Origin: Mongoliitalea lutea
Lineage (GTDB): Bacteria > Bacteroidota > Bacteroidia > Cytophagales > Cyclobacteriaceae
Direction of reading: 5' to 3'
NCBI RefSeq assembly: GCF_014652135.1
Contig: NZ_BMYF01000015.1
Span: forward strand, 54,027-118,026
Length of the DNA: 64,000 nt
A program made the position numbers and the translations under genes. Below the pieces are notes generated by a model. It ran no database searches, was not told the origin of the DNA, and worked only from the letters and a program-made list of their open reading frames with translations. Positions 44,978-54,120 of this stretch are shown piece after piece. Every line of letters begins with the position of its first letter. Positions within the stretch are counted from its first letter, which is position 1.

Positions 44978-45835
44978 TCAGGTGTCTTCTCTTCGATAAA
45001 TAAGGTTGCCGTCCTTGTCCCATTCTGCACGGATAAATGGGCGAAAGTTTTTGGTAAAGGGTTGTTCCTGATATTGTATCTCTCTTCTGCGGATGGTTTT
45101 TGCTTGATGATCCCAATATTCCGTCCATAAGCCGACTTTTTCACCATAACGGTATTCTCCTGTTACGGCTACTTGTCCACTTTCATGAAAATGGAAAAAA
45201 TTACCCTCAGCCAATTCATACTCAATAGGGATTAATTTTTCAATCTTATTGGCCTCTCTATTATAATAGGTGATTCTGGAATCTTTAGGCCAGCCTTCCT
45301 GGAAATGTAATTTGTCTGTCAAAATGCTTTTTCCATCAAAAAACATCCAAGTCCCATGACGGGTACCGTAGAAATAATGACCGCTTTCTACAAGAGTTTC
45401 ATCCACAAACCGCTCGTAAGGACCATGAAGTAAATTGCCTTTGGAGGGGTCCCATTTTTCTTTACGGACTACTTTTTCAGATCGATCATACCAATAGACA
45501 TCTCGGATGTAGGGGTCAATTTCTCTCTTGACATTGACCACATTGAAGAACTGCCAACTTACTTGATTTCGAAATATCTGTTTGATCCGGACTTTTCTGG
45601 TTTGCTCACCGTAGTAGATGTTTTTCTTCGTTTTCTTTTTCTCAGCGCGATCTTTTTGCTTTTTCTCCTCATCATCAAACAATAGCAATGGAAGCGTGGT
45701 CGGTAGTAATCGATCAGAAACCACCCCACTGGAATCTGGATCTACCAGTTCCGCATCCTTTTTTTTCTTGCGCTGCCCATAGCTAGTCGAGGCAAGACAG
45801 ATGAAAATCACAGAAAATAGCAAGAATCTATGCAT
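44978..45835 (-). CDS. Exported MORN-variant repeat protein (YwqK-like)
   Basis: A 285-residue protein with a signal peptide (residues 1-20, TSYGQ), then a Lys-rich linker. From residue 130 on there are repeats of the form G-x-Y/F-x-x-G-x-R/K-x-G-x-W, for example GHYFYGTRHGTWMFF and GEYRYGEKVGLWTEYW. These match the MORN-variant repeats of YwqK-like proteins, which databases sometimes mislabel as antitoxins. The function in Bacteroidota is unknown. It probably faces the periplasm or surface. Confidence 0.82.
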   Translation of the reverse strand: MHRFLLFSVIFICLASTSYGQRKKKKDAELVDPDSSGVVSDRLLPTTLPLLLFDDEEKKQKDRAEKKKTKKNIYYGEQTRKVRIKQIFRNQVSWQFFNVVNVKREIDPYIRDVYWYDRSEKVVRKEKWDPSKGNLLHGPYERFVDETLVESGHYFYGTRHGTWMFFDGKSILTDKLHFQEGWPKDSRITYYNREANKIEKLIPIEYELAEGNFFHFHESGQVAVTGEYRYGEKVGLWTEYWDHQAKTIRRREIQYQEQPFTKNFRPFIRAEWDKDGNLIYRREDT

Positions 45836-45911
45836 AGCTATCGATGTAACGCCAAGCGATTGGATTTATTTTGATATAAATGTAAGAAGCATTCATCAAA
45901 TCCCCTTGAAG

Positions 45912-45943
45912 TTTAGAATTAATCCGCTGAATCCTTAATTTTG
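45912..45943 (+). promoter_or_regulatory. Promoter of the class I aminotransferase
   Basis: TTTA (one mismatch to TTTG), a 20-base spacer and TAATTTTG match the Bacteroidota promoter pattern. The -7 element ends 25 bases before the ATG at 45968. Confidence 0.5.
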
Positions 45944-45967
45944 GGCCAGCAAAATAAACAACCAAAA

Positions 45968-47170
45968 ATGAATTCAATCCTATCAGACCGCATCAATCAG
46001 ATGGAAGAATCGGCCACATTGGCCATGGCTAAAAAAGCCAGGGAGCTAAAGTCCCAAGGAATCGACATTATCAGTTTGAGTTTGGGGGAGCCCGATTTCA
46101 AAACTCCTCTTCATATTCAGCAAGCAGCTAAGGATGCTATAGACGAAGGTAAGTACTTTGCTTATCCTCCGGTAGCAGGGTATCAGGATTTGAGAGAAGC
46201 AATTGCTAAAAAGCTCAGAGATCAAAATAACATTGTGGATGCTAAGGCTGAGAATATCGTAGTATCTACCGGTGCAAAACATAGCATTGCGAATGTATTT
46301 ATGTGTATGTTGAATGAAGGAGATGAGGTGGTGATTTTTTCACCTTATTGGGTCAGTTATGCCGAAATCATCAAGTTGGCCGGAGGGGTACCGGTGTTGA
46401 TCGAAGGTGGAATTGAAAATAACTTCAAAGCTACCGCTGCACAATTGGAAGCCGCAATCACAGACCGTACAAAAGCCGTCATTTATTCATCTCCATGCAA
46501 TCCTACTGGTTCAGTATTTAGCAAAGATGAGTTAATTGCTATCGCAGAAGTAGTTCAGAAGCGATCAGATATTTATGTAATCGCAGATGAAATATATGAG
46601 TTGATCAATTTTACTGGTGAGCATTTCAGTATTGGATCGTTGCCTGGTATGTTTGAGCGCACGATTACGGTCAATGGATTTTCAAAAGGATACGCCATGA
46701 CCGGATGGAGAGTAGGGTATATTTGTGCTCCATTGTTTATAGCTAAAGCCTGTGAAAAAATGCAGGGGCAATTTACCAGTGGAGGTACAGGTATCGCCCA
46801 GCGTGCTGCTTTGGCTGCGATTGCAGGTGATCAAACACCTTCAGCAGAAATGGAGAAAGCCTATCTCAAAAGAAGAGATTTAGTATTGAAGGGTTTACAA
46901 GCTATCCCGGGGATTGAGACACATATTCCGGAAGGCGCGTTTTACTTTTTTCCTGATGTGAGTTCTTTCTTCGGGAAAAAAGCCGGGGATTTTGTGATCT
47001 CCAATGCAGATGATTTCTGCATTTATCTCCTAGAAAAAGCAAATGTGTCTTTGGTGACAGGTGAAGCTTTCGGTGCGCCAAAGTGTGTAAGAATTTCGTA
47101 TGCAGCATCTGAAGAAGAATTGACAGAAGCTTTAAGGAGATTGTCGCTTGCCCTGGGTCAAGTTTCGTAA
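45968..47170 (+). CDS. Class I PLP aminotransferase (aspartate aminotransferase type)
   Basis: A 400-residue fold-type I aminotransferase of the Ib (thermophile-AspAT) group. PLP lysine lies in NGFSKGYAMTGWRVG. Other blocks are SLGEPDFKTP, AYPPVAGYQDLREAI, SPCNPTG, ADEIYELI and the substrate-carboxylate Arg in CVRISYAASEEEL. It likely transaminates aspartate, possibly aromatic or prephenate-type substrates. The ATG at 45968 gives the family N-terminus. The frame opens earlier at a TTG that overlaps the promoter. Confidence 0.92.
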   Translation: MNSILSDRINQMEESATLAMAKKARELKSQGIDIISLSLGEPDFKTPLHIQQAAKDAIDEGKYFAYPPVAGYQDLREAIAKKLRDQNNIVDAKAENIVVSTGAKHSIANVFMCMLNEGDEVVIFSPYWVSYAEIIKLAGGVPVLIEGGIENNFKATAAQLEAAITDRTKAVIYSSPCNPTGSVFSKDELIAIAEVVQKRSDIYVIADEIYELINFTGEHFSIGSLPGMFERTITVNGFSKGYAMTGWRVGYICAPLFIAKACEKMQGQFTSGGTGIAQRAALAAIAGDQTPSAEMEKAYLKRRDLVLKGLQAIPGIETHIPEGAFYFFPDVSSFFGKKAGDFVISNADDFCIYLLEKANVSLVTGEAFGAPKCVRISYAASEEELTEALRRLSLALGQVS

Positions 47171-47212
47171 TTGGTAAGTTTTTTACTGGTTTAATTGTCA
47201 GGAATAAGTATC

Positions 47213-47265
47213 AAAAAACAGGTATTTACTCTTTCTTTAGAAAGTTTAGATGCCTGTTTTTTTTA
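47213..47265 (+). terminator. Terminator of the class I aminotransferase
   Basis: A 13-base stem (AAAAAACAGGTAT with ATGCCTGTTTTTT, one T-G pair) encloses a smaller CTTTC/GAAAG hairpin and is followed by T residues. Confidence 0.88.
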
Positions 47266-47593
47266 TTTGGGCCATGTTTTAATTTGTATTAATCTAAGAA
47301 ATGTTTGATTTAATTGATTTATTAATAATTGTTTAGGTTAAAGAATGTTTTCGTTGTTTAATTTTGGGTTAAGGAAACTTTATTCTCCAATTTCTTAATC
47401 GAATGAAAGTATTTGTCTTTGAAATGCATGAAAATGTACATTTATGATTTTTTTAAAGAAACTACTTTACTTTTTCTCTTGCATTATTTGTCTACTATGT
47501 ATTTATTCTTCTCTTTCTAAATTGTAAAATTTCAATTTATGATAAGTTTTGGATGTTATTTTTTTGCTAAAAAATCAAAAAAAACCATGATTG

Positions 47594-47630
47594 TTTGTTT
47601 GCTTATCCAATTTATTTTTCTGTATATTTG
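47594..47630 (+). promoter_or_regulatory. Promoter with long leader before the DUF4421-type gene
   Basis: TTTG (two candidates, 47594-47597 and 47598-47601), a spacer of about 21 and a perfect -7 element TATATTTG (47623-47630). The leader to the ATG at 47777 would be about 135 bases. Confidence 0.6.
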
Positions 47631-47681
47631 CATCGGGTGATTAAGCAACTTTTTCTGCTTTTGTTTTTTAACAAAATCAAT

Positions 47682-47717
47682 GAAGGTTATTGTGAGAATT
47701 GATTTTTTCTAACCTTC
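47682..47717 (+). repeat. 8-bp inverted repeat in the leader
   Basis: GAAGGTTA (47682-47689) pairs with TAACCTTC (47710-47717) across a 20-base loop. It would form a hairpin in the leader RNA. It has no T-run, so it is not a terminator. Confidence 0.45.
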
Positions 47718-47776
47718 TTTGAACTTATCCTTCCCTTGTGAACTTTTAAATTAAATGTCCCAAATAAGTTAATTAG

Positions 47777-48799
47777 ATGAAATTTTATTTTCTGTTGGTC
47801 TTTTGTTTGACAGTAGTTTTGGAGTCTTTTGGGCAATTTCAGCCCGATACGACTTATTTTGAAAACTATCCCGACCAGCTCACGACAAGATTTTATACAT
47901 CAAGGAAATACACTTCATTCCTTGTTAGAGATCAAGTGACTGATCAATCCTACAGATTTGAACCCAATAGTACCTTAAATCTTGGAATAGGGGCGACTTA
48001 CGATGACTTTACCCTCAACTTGGCGTATGGATTTGGGTTTATGAATCCTGATAGAAGTACAGGGAAGACCAAGTATTTGGATTTGCAGGCGCATATGTAC
48101 CCGAATAAATTTGTTATTGATTTTTTTGGTCAATTCTATCGGGGATATTATTTGTTAGATGATTTAAGGGCAGGGGAGGATGAGGTATTTATTCTTCCTG
48201 AAATGCGTATGCAGCAAGTAGGATTGAACGTACAGTATTTAATGAATGGGGAACGTTTATCATTGAAGGCGGCATTTCTGCAAAGTGCATGGCAGAAAAA
48301 GTCAGCAGGTTCCCTTGTTGTTGGGATGGAAGGCTACGGTAGCCGAGTGAACAATAACGATCTCATTTTGCCTCCATCGCCTGAGTTGCTGGAGCAACGG
48401 AATTTTGATAGGATTGCATCTGTTGATTTTGGTCCCAACGTTGGATATGTACATACCTTAGTCTTTGCCAAGCATTTTTTTATAACAGGGATGCTCTCTG
48501 CTAATTTGGCGGTCAACCGTGTTGCTATGGATATCGAAGGGGTACGAGAAGTTAACTGGGGGATGAGTCCCAATATTTTCTGGAGGGGATTTGTAGGGTA
48601 TAATTCTGATCGCTGGTCTATCAATGCAAACTATGTACAGAATAGGGTGCGTAATCAGACTATCAACGATATGGAGAGTGTTTTTTTAGTTGGGAATTAT
48701 CGGTTCAATTTTGTTTATAGGTTTATACCCGGTCCCAAGCTTAAGCCCAAGTTGGATTTTTTCAGTCCAAAACGAATCATTGGGAGCTTGAAAAAGTAG
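47777..48799 (+). CDS. DUF4421-type envelope protein
   Basis: A 340-residue exported protein (signal peptide to SFGQ) with regular amphipathic beta-strands and terminal aromatic residues, suggesting an outer-membrane barrel. Strings such as DLQAHMYPNKFVIDFFGQFY and KTKYLDLQ fit the DUF4421 family of Bacteroidota, whose function is unknown. It has its own promoter with a long leader and no close partner. Confidence 0.75.
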   Translation: MKFYFLLVFCLTVVLESFGQFQPDTTYFENYPDQLTTRFYTSRKYTSFLVRDQVTDQSYRFEPNSTLNLGIGATYDDFTLNLAYGFGFMNPDRSTGKTKYLDLQAHMYPNKFVIDFFGQFYRGYYLLDDLRAGEDEVFILPEMRMQQVGLNVQYLMNGERLSLKAAFLQSAWQKKSAGSLVVGMEGYGSRVNNNDLILPPSPELLEQRNFDRIASVDFGPNVGYVHTLVFAKHFFITGMLSANLAVNRVAMDIEGVREVNWGMSPNIFWRGFVGYNSDRWSINANYVQNRVRNQTINDMESVFLVGNYRFNFVYRFIPGPKLKPKLDFFSPKRIIGSLKK

Positions 48800-48868
48800 G
48801 TTTTTTTGAGGGCTTAGACACTTTTATTCTTTAGCTTTACATCCATATCACACAATAAATCCAAAACC

Positions 48869-50413
48869 ATGTCCACTCAATTCGGAATTAAAGAAGTCTT
48901 GCAAAGACTTGGTATTTCATCAGAAAACAAAGGCACATCTACCGGTAGTCACTGGTTGGATAGCACAGGAACTTATTTTGAATCCATTTCCCCTGTAGAT
49001 GGAACTGTTATTGCACGTGTGCAGGCCACAGATGCTGCGGGTTATGAAGCGGTGGTTTCCAAAGCAGCAGAAGCTTATCAGACTTGGAGATCCATGCCTG
49101 CTCCTCAAAGAGGGGAGATTGTACGCCAAATCGGAAATGCACTGAGAGAGGTAAAAGATGATTTAGGCAAGTTAGTGTCCTACGAAATGGGTAAATCCTA
49201 TCAAGAAGGCTTGGGTGAGGTGCAGGAAATGATTGATATCTGTGATTTTGCTGTAGGTTTATCCCGTCAATTATATGGGTTGACCATGCATTCCGAGCGC
49301 CCGGGACACCGCATGTATGAGCAATGGCATCCACTCGGGATTGTGGGGATTATTTCAGCTTTTAATTTTCCTGTGGCTGTATGGTCTTGGAATAGTATGA
49401 TCGCTTGGGTATGCGGGGATGTCTGTATCTGGAAACCATCAGAGAAAGCTCCTATTTCTGGTATTGCCTGTCAGCATATTATTGCCAAGGTTTTTGAAGC
49501 CAATAACCTTCCGGAAGGCTTATCAGGGCTTATTATGGGAGATTATAAGATAGGAGAGCTGATGACCAATGATCATCGCTTACCGTTGATTTCTGCTACA
49601 GGTTCTGTGAGGATGGGTAAAATTGTTGGTCAGGCAGTTGCTGCAAGGTTAGGAAGATCTTTATTGGAATTAGGAGGGAACAATGCCATTATCATTTCCG
49701 AGCAAGCGGATTTGGATATAGCCATCCGAGGAGCGCTTTTTGGGGCAGTAGGGACAGCAGGGCAGCGTTGTACCACTACTAGGAGGTTGATCGTGCAGGA
49801 GTCGGTGTATGATACGGTTAAGGAGCGATTGAAGTCCGCTTATGCCAAATTAGTGATTGGGAACCCCCTCGATGAAAAGAATCATGTAGGGCCATTGATA
49901 GATACCGATGCTGTTAAGGCGTATTTGAATGCCATAGAAAAAGTGAAGCAAGAAGGAGGTAAGGAATTGGTTGCAGGTGGGGTATTGGAAGGTGAAGGTT
50001 ATGAATCCGGATGCTACGTGAAACCATGCATCATTGAAGCCGAAAATCATTACCACATGGTGCAAGAAGAGACCTTTGCTCCGATCTTGTATCTGATGAA
50101 GTATAAAACCTTAGACGAGGCTATTGCCATACAGAATGGTGTTCCTCAAGGTTTATCATCTTCCATCATGACCTTGAATATGCGTGAAGCTGAAGCTTTC
50201 TTGTCGGCAGCAGGTTCAGATTGCGGTATTGCCAATGTAAATATAGGTACTTCAGGTGCAGAGATAGGTGGCGCCTTTGGAGGAGAAAAAGAAACCGGAG
50301 GAGGCCGTGAGTCAGGTTCAGACTCCTGGAAAGCTTATATGCGTAGGCAAACGAATACGATTAATTATAGTGACAGCTTGCCATTGGCGCAAGGGATCAA
50401 GTTTGATATTTGA
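48869..50413 (+). CDS. ALDH7-type aldehyde dehydrogenase
   Basis: A 514-residue aldehyde dehydrogenase of the antiquitin/ALDH7 type. The cofactor site is in SAFNFPVAVWSWN, the catalytic Glu is in LELGGNNAIII, and the catalytic Cys lies in GQRCTTTRRLIV. The C-terminal EIGGAFGGEKETGGGRESGSD loop is an ALDH7 trait. Members oxidise 2-aminoadipate semialdehyde (piperideine-6-carboxylate) in lysine breakdown. No other lysine-degradation gene was seen nearby, so the substrate is inferred. Confidence 0.9.
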   Translation: MSTQFGIKEVLQRLGISSENKGTSTGSHWLDSTGTYFESISPVDGTVIARVQATDAAGYEAVVSKAAEAYQTWRSMPAPQRGEIVRQIGNALREVKDDLGKLVSYEMGKSYQEGLGEVQEMIDICDFAVGLSRQLYGLTMHSERPGHRMYEQWHPLGIVGIISAFNFPVAVWSWNSMIAWVCGDVCIWKPSEKAPISGIACQHIIAKVFEANNLPEGLSGLIMGDYKIGELMTNDHRLPLISATGSVRMGKIVGQAVAARLGRSLLELGGNNAIIISEQADLDIAIRGALFGAVGTAGQRCTTTRRLIVQESVYDTVKERLKSAYAKLVIGNPLDEKNHVGPLIDTDAVKAYLNAIEKVKQEGGKELVAGGVLEGEGYESGCYVKPCIIEAENHYHMVQEETFAPILYLMKYKTLDEAIAIQNGVPQGLSSSIMTLNMREAEAFLSAAGSDCGIANVNIGTSGAEIGGAFGGEKETGGGRESGSDSWKAYMRRQTNTINYSDSLPLAQGIKFDI

Positions 50414-50445
50414 TTTTTCTAACCAACAAACAGTTTTTATGGATA

Positions 50446-50476
50446 AAAGAGCCTCCGAAAAGGAGGCTTTTTTGGT
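50446..50476 (+). terminator. Terminator of the ALDH gene
   Basis: AGCCTCC and GGAGGCT (extended by A-T and one G-T pair) close on a 5-base loop, followed by T residues. Confidence 0.88.
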
Positions 50477-50538
50477 GGGTGTGATGGTTTAAAATTAGTA
50501 TTACTCTTTTGTGATTTGCCACCTGCAAGAAATAAAAA

Positions 50539-51045
50539 TCACATCCATTGGTGCACTCGTTCTTCAATTTCGTACCTCAATTTCCCTACTGCATACATTT
50601 TATTCAAAGCCATCAATCTTTTGAGTGATCCTGATGCACTGGATTTGGTACATATACCTTGATCTACAAACTGGTCAATCACCCAAAGCAAACCGTGACA
50701 TTCTAGCTTAAGACGTTCAGTACATTTTCTTACCAGATTATCGCTTGTAATGACTATTCCATTTTCTAGACCAGTAGCGATATAAAGCACCGACTTATCT
50801 TCTGGGGAAAGTCCTTTTGGAAGGGCCAAAGTTTCTATTTTTAAAAAGTCTTGCGCATTTAGATTATGAACAATCAACTTACCCACTTGCTGATAAGCTT
50901 CTAACACCTGGTATTGCTCTGTAAACAACTCGTTCATTACTTCAACTGTTGTGTGAAGCTCCAAGTCGAGTCTAAAAAAATCCGAGACCAAATCCAGCTC
51001 GATCAGATCAATAAAAATACAGGCATCCGTAACAGCAATCCTCAT
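50539..51045 (-). CDS. PIN-like domain protein
   Basis: A 168-residue protein with PIN-like layout: an N-terminal acidic strand (AVTDACIFIDLIE), PEDKSVLYIATGLENGIVITSDN in the middle and a helical tail. PIN proteins are metal-dependent RNases. It overlaps the XRE-ImmA gene by one base (TGATG), so the two are translationally coupled. The pair resembles toxin-antitoxin or phage-regulatory modules, where the ImmA protein may act as controller. Toxicity is inferred only. Confidence 0.8.
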   Translation of the reverse strand: MRIAVTDACIFIDLIELDLVSDFFRLDLELHTTVEVMNELFTEQYQVLEAYQQVGKLIVHNLNAQDFLKIETLALPKGLSPEDKSVLYIATGLENGIVITSDNLVRKCTERLKLECHGLLWVIDQFVDQGICTKSSASGSLKRLMALNKMYAVGKLRYEIEERVHQWM

Positions 51046-52100
51046 CAGATGACCATATTTTCCTTCCTAAACTCCGCCAATTTCTGATTCTTCAATGCTG
51101 CTGCTTTACTGATGCTGATATACTCTTCTGCTAAGGCTCTGAACAAAAGCTGAGAAAAGCGATTGGAATGCTCCATTCCTTCATAGTCCACTGGTTCAGT
51201 TACCCGAAATCCCAGCTGATTGAAAACCATGTAGAATTGCTTGAGGTAATTTTCAGAGATCAGCCCGAGATTTTTAGCCCGATAAACTAATGCCTGCATA
51301 GAAATACCATATTGCTGCTTGATGGCTCCCAATTCATTCATGGACAATTTGCTTCTTTTTCCTCCCAGTTCTTCTCTTAAGGTATCCTCGGGGATCAACA
51401 TAGCGGCAGCAAAAGCATGACAGAATTTTTCCTTTTGCTTCTCTTCGTATCCATTGACATCAAGAAGCAAGTGTGCCAATTCATGTAGGGCAGTGAAGCG
51501 CTTCCGGTCGAGTTTATTCACAAACTTGGCTTTATTGAGTACGATTAAAGGAATGTCTTTCCTATTCACCCAAGTAGCGAAACCATCAAATGACTCCTCA
51601 GAATCAATTTCTATCACTTTGACATGATGATCTTCCAAAAGCTCGATCACATTGGAAATGGCATCAGTTCCCAAGCCCCAAGCCTTTCTTAAGGTTTCAG
51701 CCGCTCTTTCAATATCCTCTAGGGTATTAATGGCCATTCCATCAAGCGGATTATGAAACTTGGTTTCTATACCCAATATTTCCTCTAACTCAATGTAGCG
51801 GCTCAGTTCATTTTTGGCAATTTCTACAATCCTGTTCTTTTCTTTGACTGGGTAAGAATCCAGTTTTCTAAATTCTATTTCTCCAAATTCTATGACAGTA
51901 TCGGCATGAAAATAGTCAGGCCGGACATGCAGGGCTTCTGCCAATATGCCGATCATTTCTGAGTCAGGGATTACCTGCCCCTGCTCATACTTGCTGAGTG
52001 CTTGTTTGGTGATACGGTTCTCTATGCGGTCTGCCAGACCTTGCAAAGATAAGCCATTCATCAAACGGGCTGATTTGAGACGTTCGGCTAAATATTTCAT
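51045..52100 (-). CDS. XRE HTH plus ImmA/IrrE metallopeptidase
   Basis: A 351-residue protein. The N-terminal HTH (residues 6-62, LSLQGLADRI, ITKQALSKYEQG) is XRE-type. The central zinc-peptidase domain has HELAH (FTALHELAHLLLD), with the third ligand probably in FCHAFAAAML. This is the ImmA/IrrE architecture, where proteolysis relieves repression. It is coupled to the PIN gene and has operator-like repeats in its promoter (52131-52159), so autoregulation is likely. It marks the left border of the defence island. Confidence 0.9.
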   Translation of the reverse strand: MKYLAERLKSARLMNGLSLQGLADRIENRITKQALSKYEQGQVIPDSEMIGILAEALHVRPDYFHADTVIEFGEIEFRKLDSYPVKEKNRIVEIAKNELSRYIELEEILGIETKFHNPLDGMAINTLEDIERAAETLRKAWGLGTDAISNVIELLEDHHVKVIEIDSEESFDGFATWVNRKDIPLIVLNKAKFVNKLDRKRFTALHELAHLLLDVNGYEEKQKEKFCHAFAAAMLIPEDTLREELGGKRSKLSMNELGAIKQQYGISMQALVYRAKNLGLISENYLKQFYMVFNQLGFRVTEPVDYEGMEHSNRFSQLLFRALAEEYISISKAAALKNQKLAEFRKENMVI

Positions 52101-52130
52101 TGGGTTTCTGTGTTGAGTGTGCTTATAAAA

Positions 52131-52159
52131 GTAAACGCAAATATATATAAACAGTTTAC
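52131..52159 (-). promoter_or_regulatory. XRE-ImmA promoter with operator-like repeats
   Basis: Plus-strand GTAAAC (52131-52136), the palindrome TAAACAGTTTA (52148-52158) and GTTTAC (52154-52159) bracket a perfect minus-strand -7 element TATATTTG (52145-52138). The half-sites are placed for autorepression by the XRE domain. Confidence 0.55.
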
Positions 52160-52375
52160 ATTTATCTAAATTATTGGATAAACGTCAATTTATTATGACA
52201 AATGGTCACTGACATATTAATAATTTTTTTCTGACATTATGACTTAATTTCAGTGTTTTAGATGAAATTATCAGAGTAATAATATTGATTGACAATATTG
52301 GTAAAAAATTTGTTGTTTGTCAACCAATAATATTTCTTGCATTTTAAAACATGATATTTAACCACACCAACTATT

Positions 52376-53389
52376 ATGAAGAAAAAGTTTAGAATCTTAT
52401 CCATTGATGGCGGAGGCACCCGGGGCTTGATTCCAGCAAAATTATTAATGGAGCTTGAAAGAGAGTTACAAAAGACAGAGCCCGAAAAAAAACTTTACGA
52501 ACACTTTGACTTAATCTGCGGCACATCTACAGGGTCTATTCTCGCGATTGCAATTGCTTTAGGGATTCCTGCTTCGGATTTAGTTAAATTTTACCATGAT
52601 CATGCTAAAATCATTTTTCCAAAATGGTATTTGAAAGTAATACCAAGGGGTGTTCGAGTGTTAGCTAGCTCAATTTATAGTAACAAGCCACTTGAAAAAA
52701 TTCTTGAAAAGGTTTTTACGGAAGCAAACGGAGGGAAACTCCCTCTTTTAAATGACCTTAAAACTAAAGTATGCATTCCAGCTTTCAATGGTAACGATGG
52801 TCAAATAAACGTCCTTAAAACCAAGCACCATAAAGACTACTTAAGAGATTATAAATTACCTGCCCATCAAGTTGCTCTTTCAAGTGCTTCCGCACCTGTT
52901 TATTTCCCACCTCATTCCTTTTCGTATTCAAATGAGTTTGGTTCCGGTAAAAACATTAATATGATTGATGGTGGAATTTTTGCTAATAATCCCTCCCTTA
53001 TCGGAGTTCTAGAAGCAACAGAGAAATTAGGGCTATCTTTTTCGGAAATAAGTCTTTTGTCATTAGGGACAGGAAAGGGGAAGCATATTATAAAAACAGG
53101 CTGGAAACCCAAAGATATCTGGTATTGGCTATTTCCCAAACCGCGATTATTAGATATCATACTAGACAGTCAATCTCAAATCACTGAACAATACATCAAT
53201 TTCTTAAATCGGGCTTGTGAAAAATCAGGTAATGGCTTCGATTACCTAAGAATCCAATATGATTTAGGAGGTGATACAATCGATCTTAATGCGGCTAGTA
53301 AAAAAGATCTAGATAGGCTTGAGGCCATTGGTGATGAACTTGCAAAAAATGAATTAATTAAAATTATAAACCACCTTAAAACCAACTAA
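52376..53389 (+). CDS. capV: CBASS effector: patatin-like phospholipase CapV
   Basis: A 337-residue patatin-like enzyme. The oxyanion loop is DGGGTRG (11-17), the nucleophile is Ser51 in GTSTG, and the catalytic Asp is D198 in IDGGIFANNP. In CBASS such phospholipases are switched on by the cyclic nucleotide and degrade the inner membrane, killing the infected cell. It is the first gene of the unit, 2 bases before the CD-NTase gene. The full dyad is intact. The activating nucleotide cannot be told from sequence. Confidence 0.93.
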   Translation: MKKKFRILSIDGGGTRGLIPAKLLMELERELQKTEPEKKLYEHFDLICGTSTGSILAIAIALGIPASDLVKFYHDHAKIIFPKWYLKVIPRGVRVLASSIYSNKPLEKILEKVFTEANGGKLPLLNDLKTKVCIPAFNGNDGQINVLKTKHHKDYLRDYKLPAHQVALSSASAPVYFPPHSFSYSNEFGSGKNINMIDGGIFANNPSLIGVLEATEKLGLSFSEISLLSLGTGKGKHIIKTGWKPKDIWYWLFPKPRLLDIILDSQSQITEQYINFLNRACEKSGNGFDYLRIQYDLGGDTIDLNAASKKDLDRLEAIGDELAKNELIKIINHLKTN

Positions 53390-53391
53390 AA

Positions 53392-54120
53392 ATGGCAAAC
53401 TGTCACAACTTATTCATTGAATTTCATGACGAAATTTCAATCGGCTCAAATAAGAAAAACCGAATGATTTCCTCTAAGGAATCTTTAAGAACTAGAATCC
53501 GAAAATGGTTCAAAGAGTACCACCCAGACTATGTTCCAAAATTTTACATACAAGGCTCTCACAAAATGAAATCAGGTGTTAGAACCAAAGAAGATATTTG
53601 TGATTTAGATGATGGAATATATTTCTTTAGGGAACCAGATGTTTCTGCATCAACACTTCAGGGCTGGGTTTGGAATGCTGTAAACGGGCATACAAGTACC
53701 ACCCCCGAGCACAGAAAAAAATGTATCCGATCAATTTTTGCCGGAGATTATGAAATTGATCATCCAGTCTATACTAAAGTGGATGGAGAGAACTATAAAC
53801 TTGCTACGAAAAACGGGGGATTTGAAGAAAGTGACCCAAAGGCTATGGTGGACTGGTTTCAAAAAAAGAAAGATAAAGAAGGGAAGTTAATACGAACCAT
53901 CAAGTATCTGAAGAGCTGGTGCGATAACTGTAATCATAAAATGCCAAGCGGGTTAGCTATGACGATCCTTGCTTCTAATGCTATAGAGAAAATCGTCCTA
54001 AATGACCGTGATGACATAACTTTAAAAGATATTTTAAAGGAAATAAAAAAAGAATTAGATAGGGCATTCAAATGTGTTGTACCTGCAATACCAAATGATG
54101 ATCTATTTGCAAATTTTTGA
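53392..54120 (+). CDS. CBASS CD-NTase, frameshifted before its C-terminus
   Basis: The first 242 residues of a cGAS/DncV-like nucleotidyltransferase. The G-S motif is G55-S56 (IQGSHKMKSG), the metal-binding pair D71/D73 is in CDLDDGIYF, and D123 is in DYEIDHPVY. The SMODS-type helix AMTILASNAIE also fits. The frame stops with TGA at 54118 after NDDLFANF. A run of five T (54114-54118) is one base too long: without it the reading continues as DETRKRNF and 70 more family-typical residues. The catalytic core is complete, so partial activity is possible. The stop removes the C-terminal helices and the tail that the E2 would need. Confidence 0.9.
   Translation: MANCHNLFIEFHDEISIGSNKKNRMISSKESLRTRIRKWFKEYHPDYVPKFYIQGSHKMKSGVRTKEDICDLDDGIYFFREPDVSASTLQGWVWNAVNGHTSTTPEHRKKCIRSIFAGDYEIDHPVYTKVDGENYKLATKNGGFEESDPKAMVDWFQKKKDKEGKLIRTIKYLKSWCDNCNHKMPSGLAMTILASNAIEKIVLNDRDDITLKDILKEIKKELDRAFKCVVPAIPNDDLFANF

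Larger units (their letters stand above)
47171..47776. other. 606-bp AT-rich intergenic region
   Basis: This is the longest gene-free stretch of the window. It holds a terminator (47213-47262), about 330 bases of AT-rich sequence with no recognisable feature, a promoter (47594-47630) and a leader with an 8-bp inverted repeat (47682-47717). No ORF longer than 60 codons was seen. Confidence 0.7.

Noticed and set aside
44978..45835. YwqK antitoxin gene
   Set aside because: The antitoxin label of this family is historical. The protein has a signal peptide and MORN-like repeats and no toxin partner.
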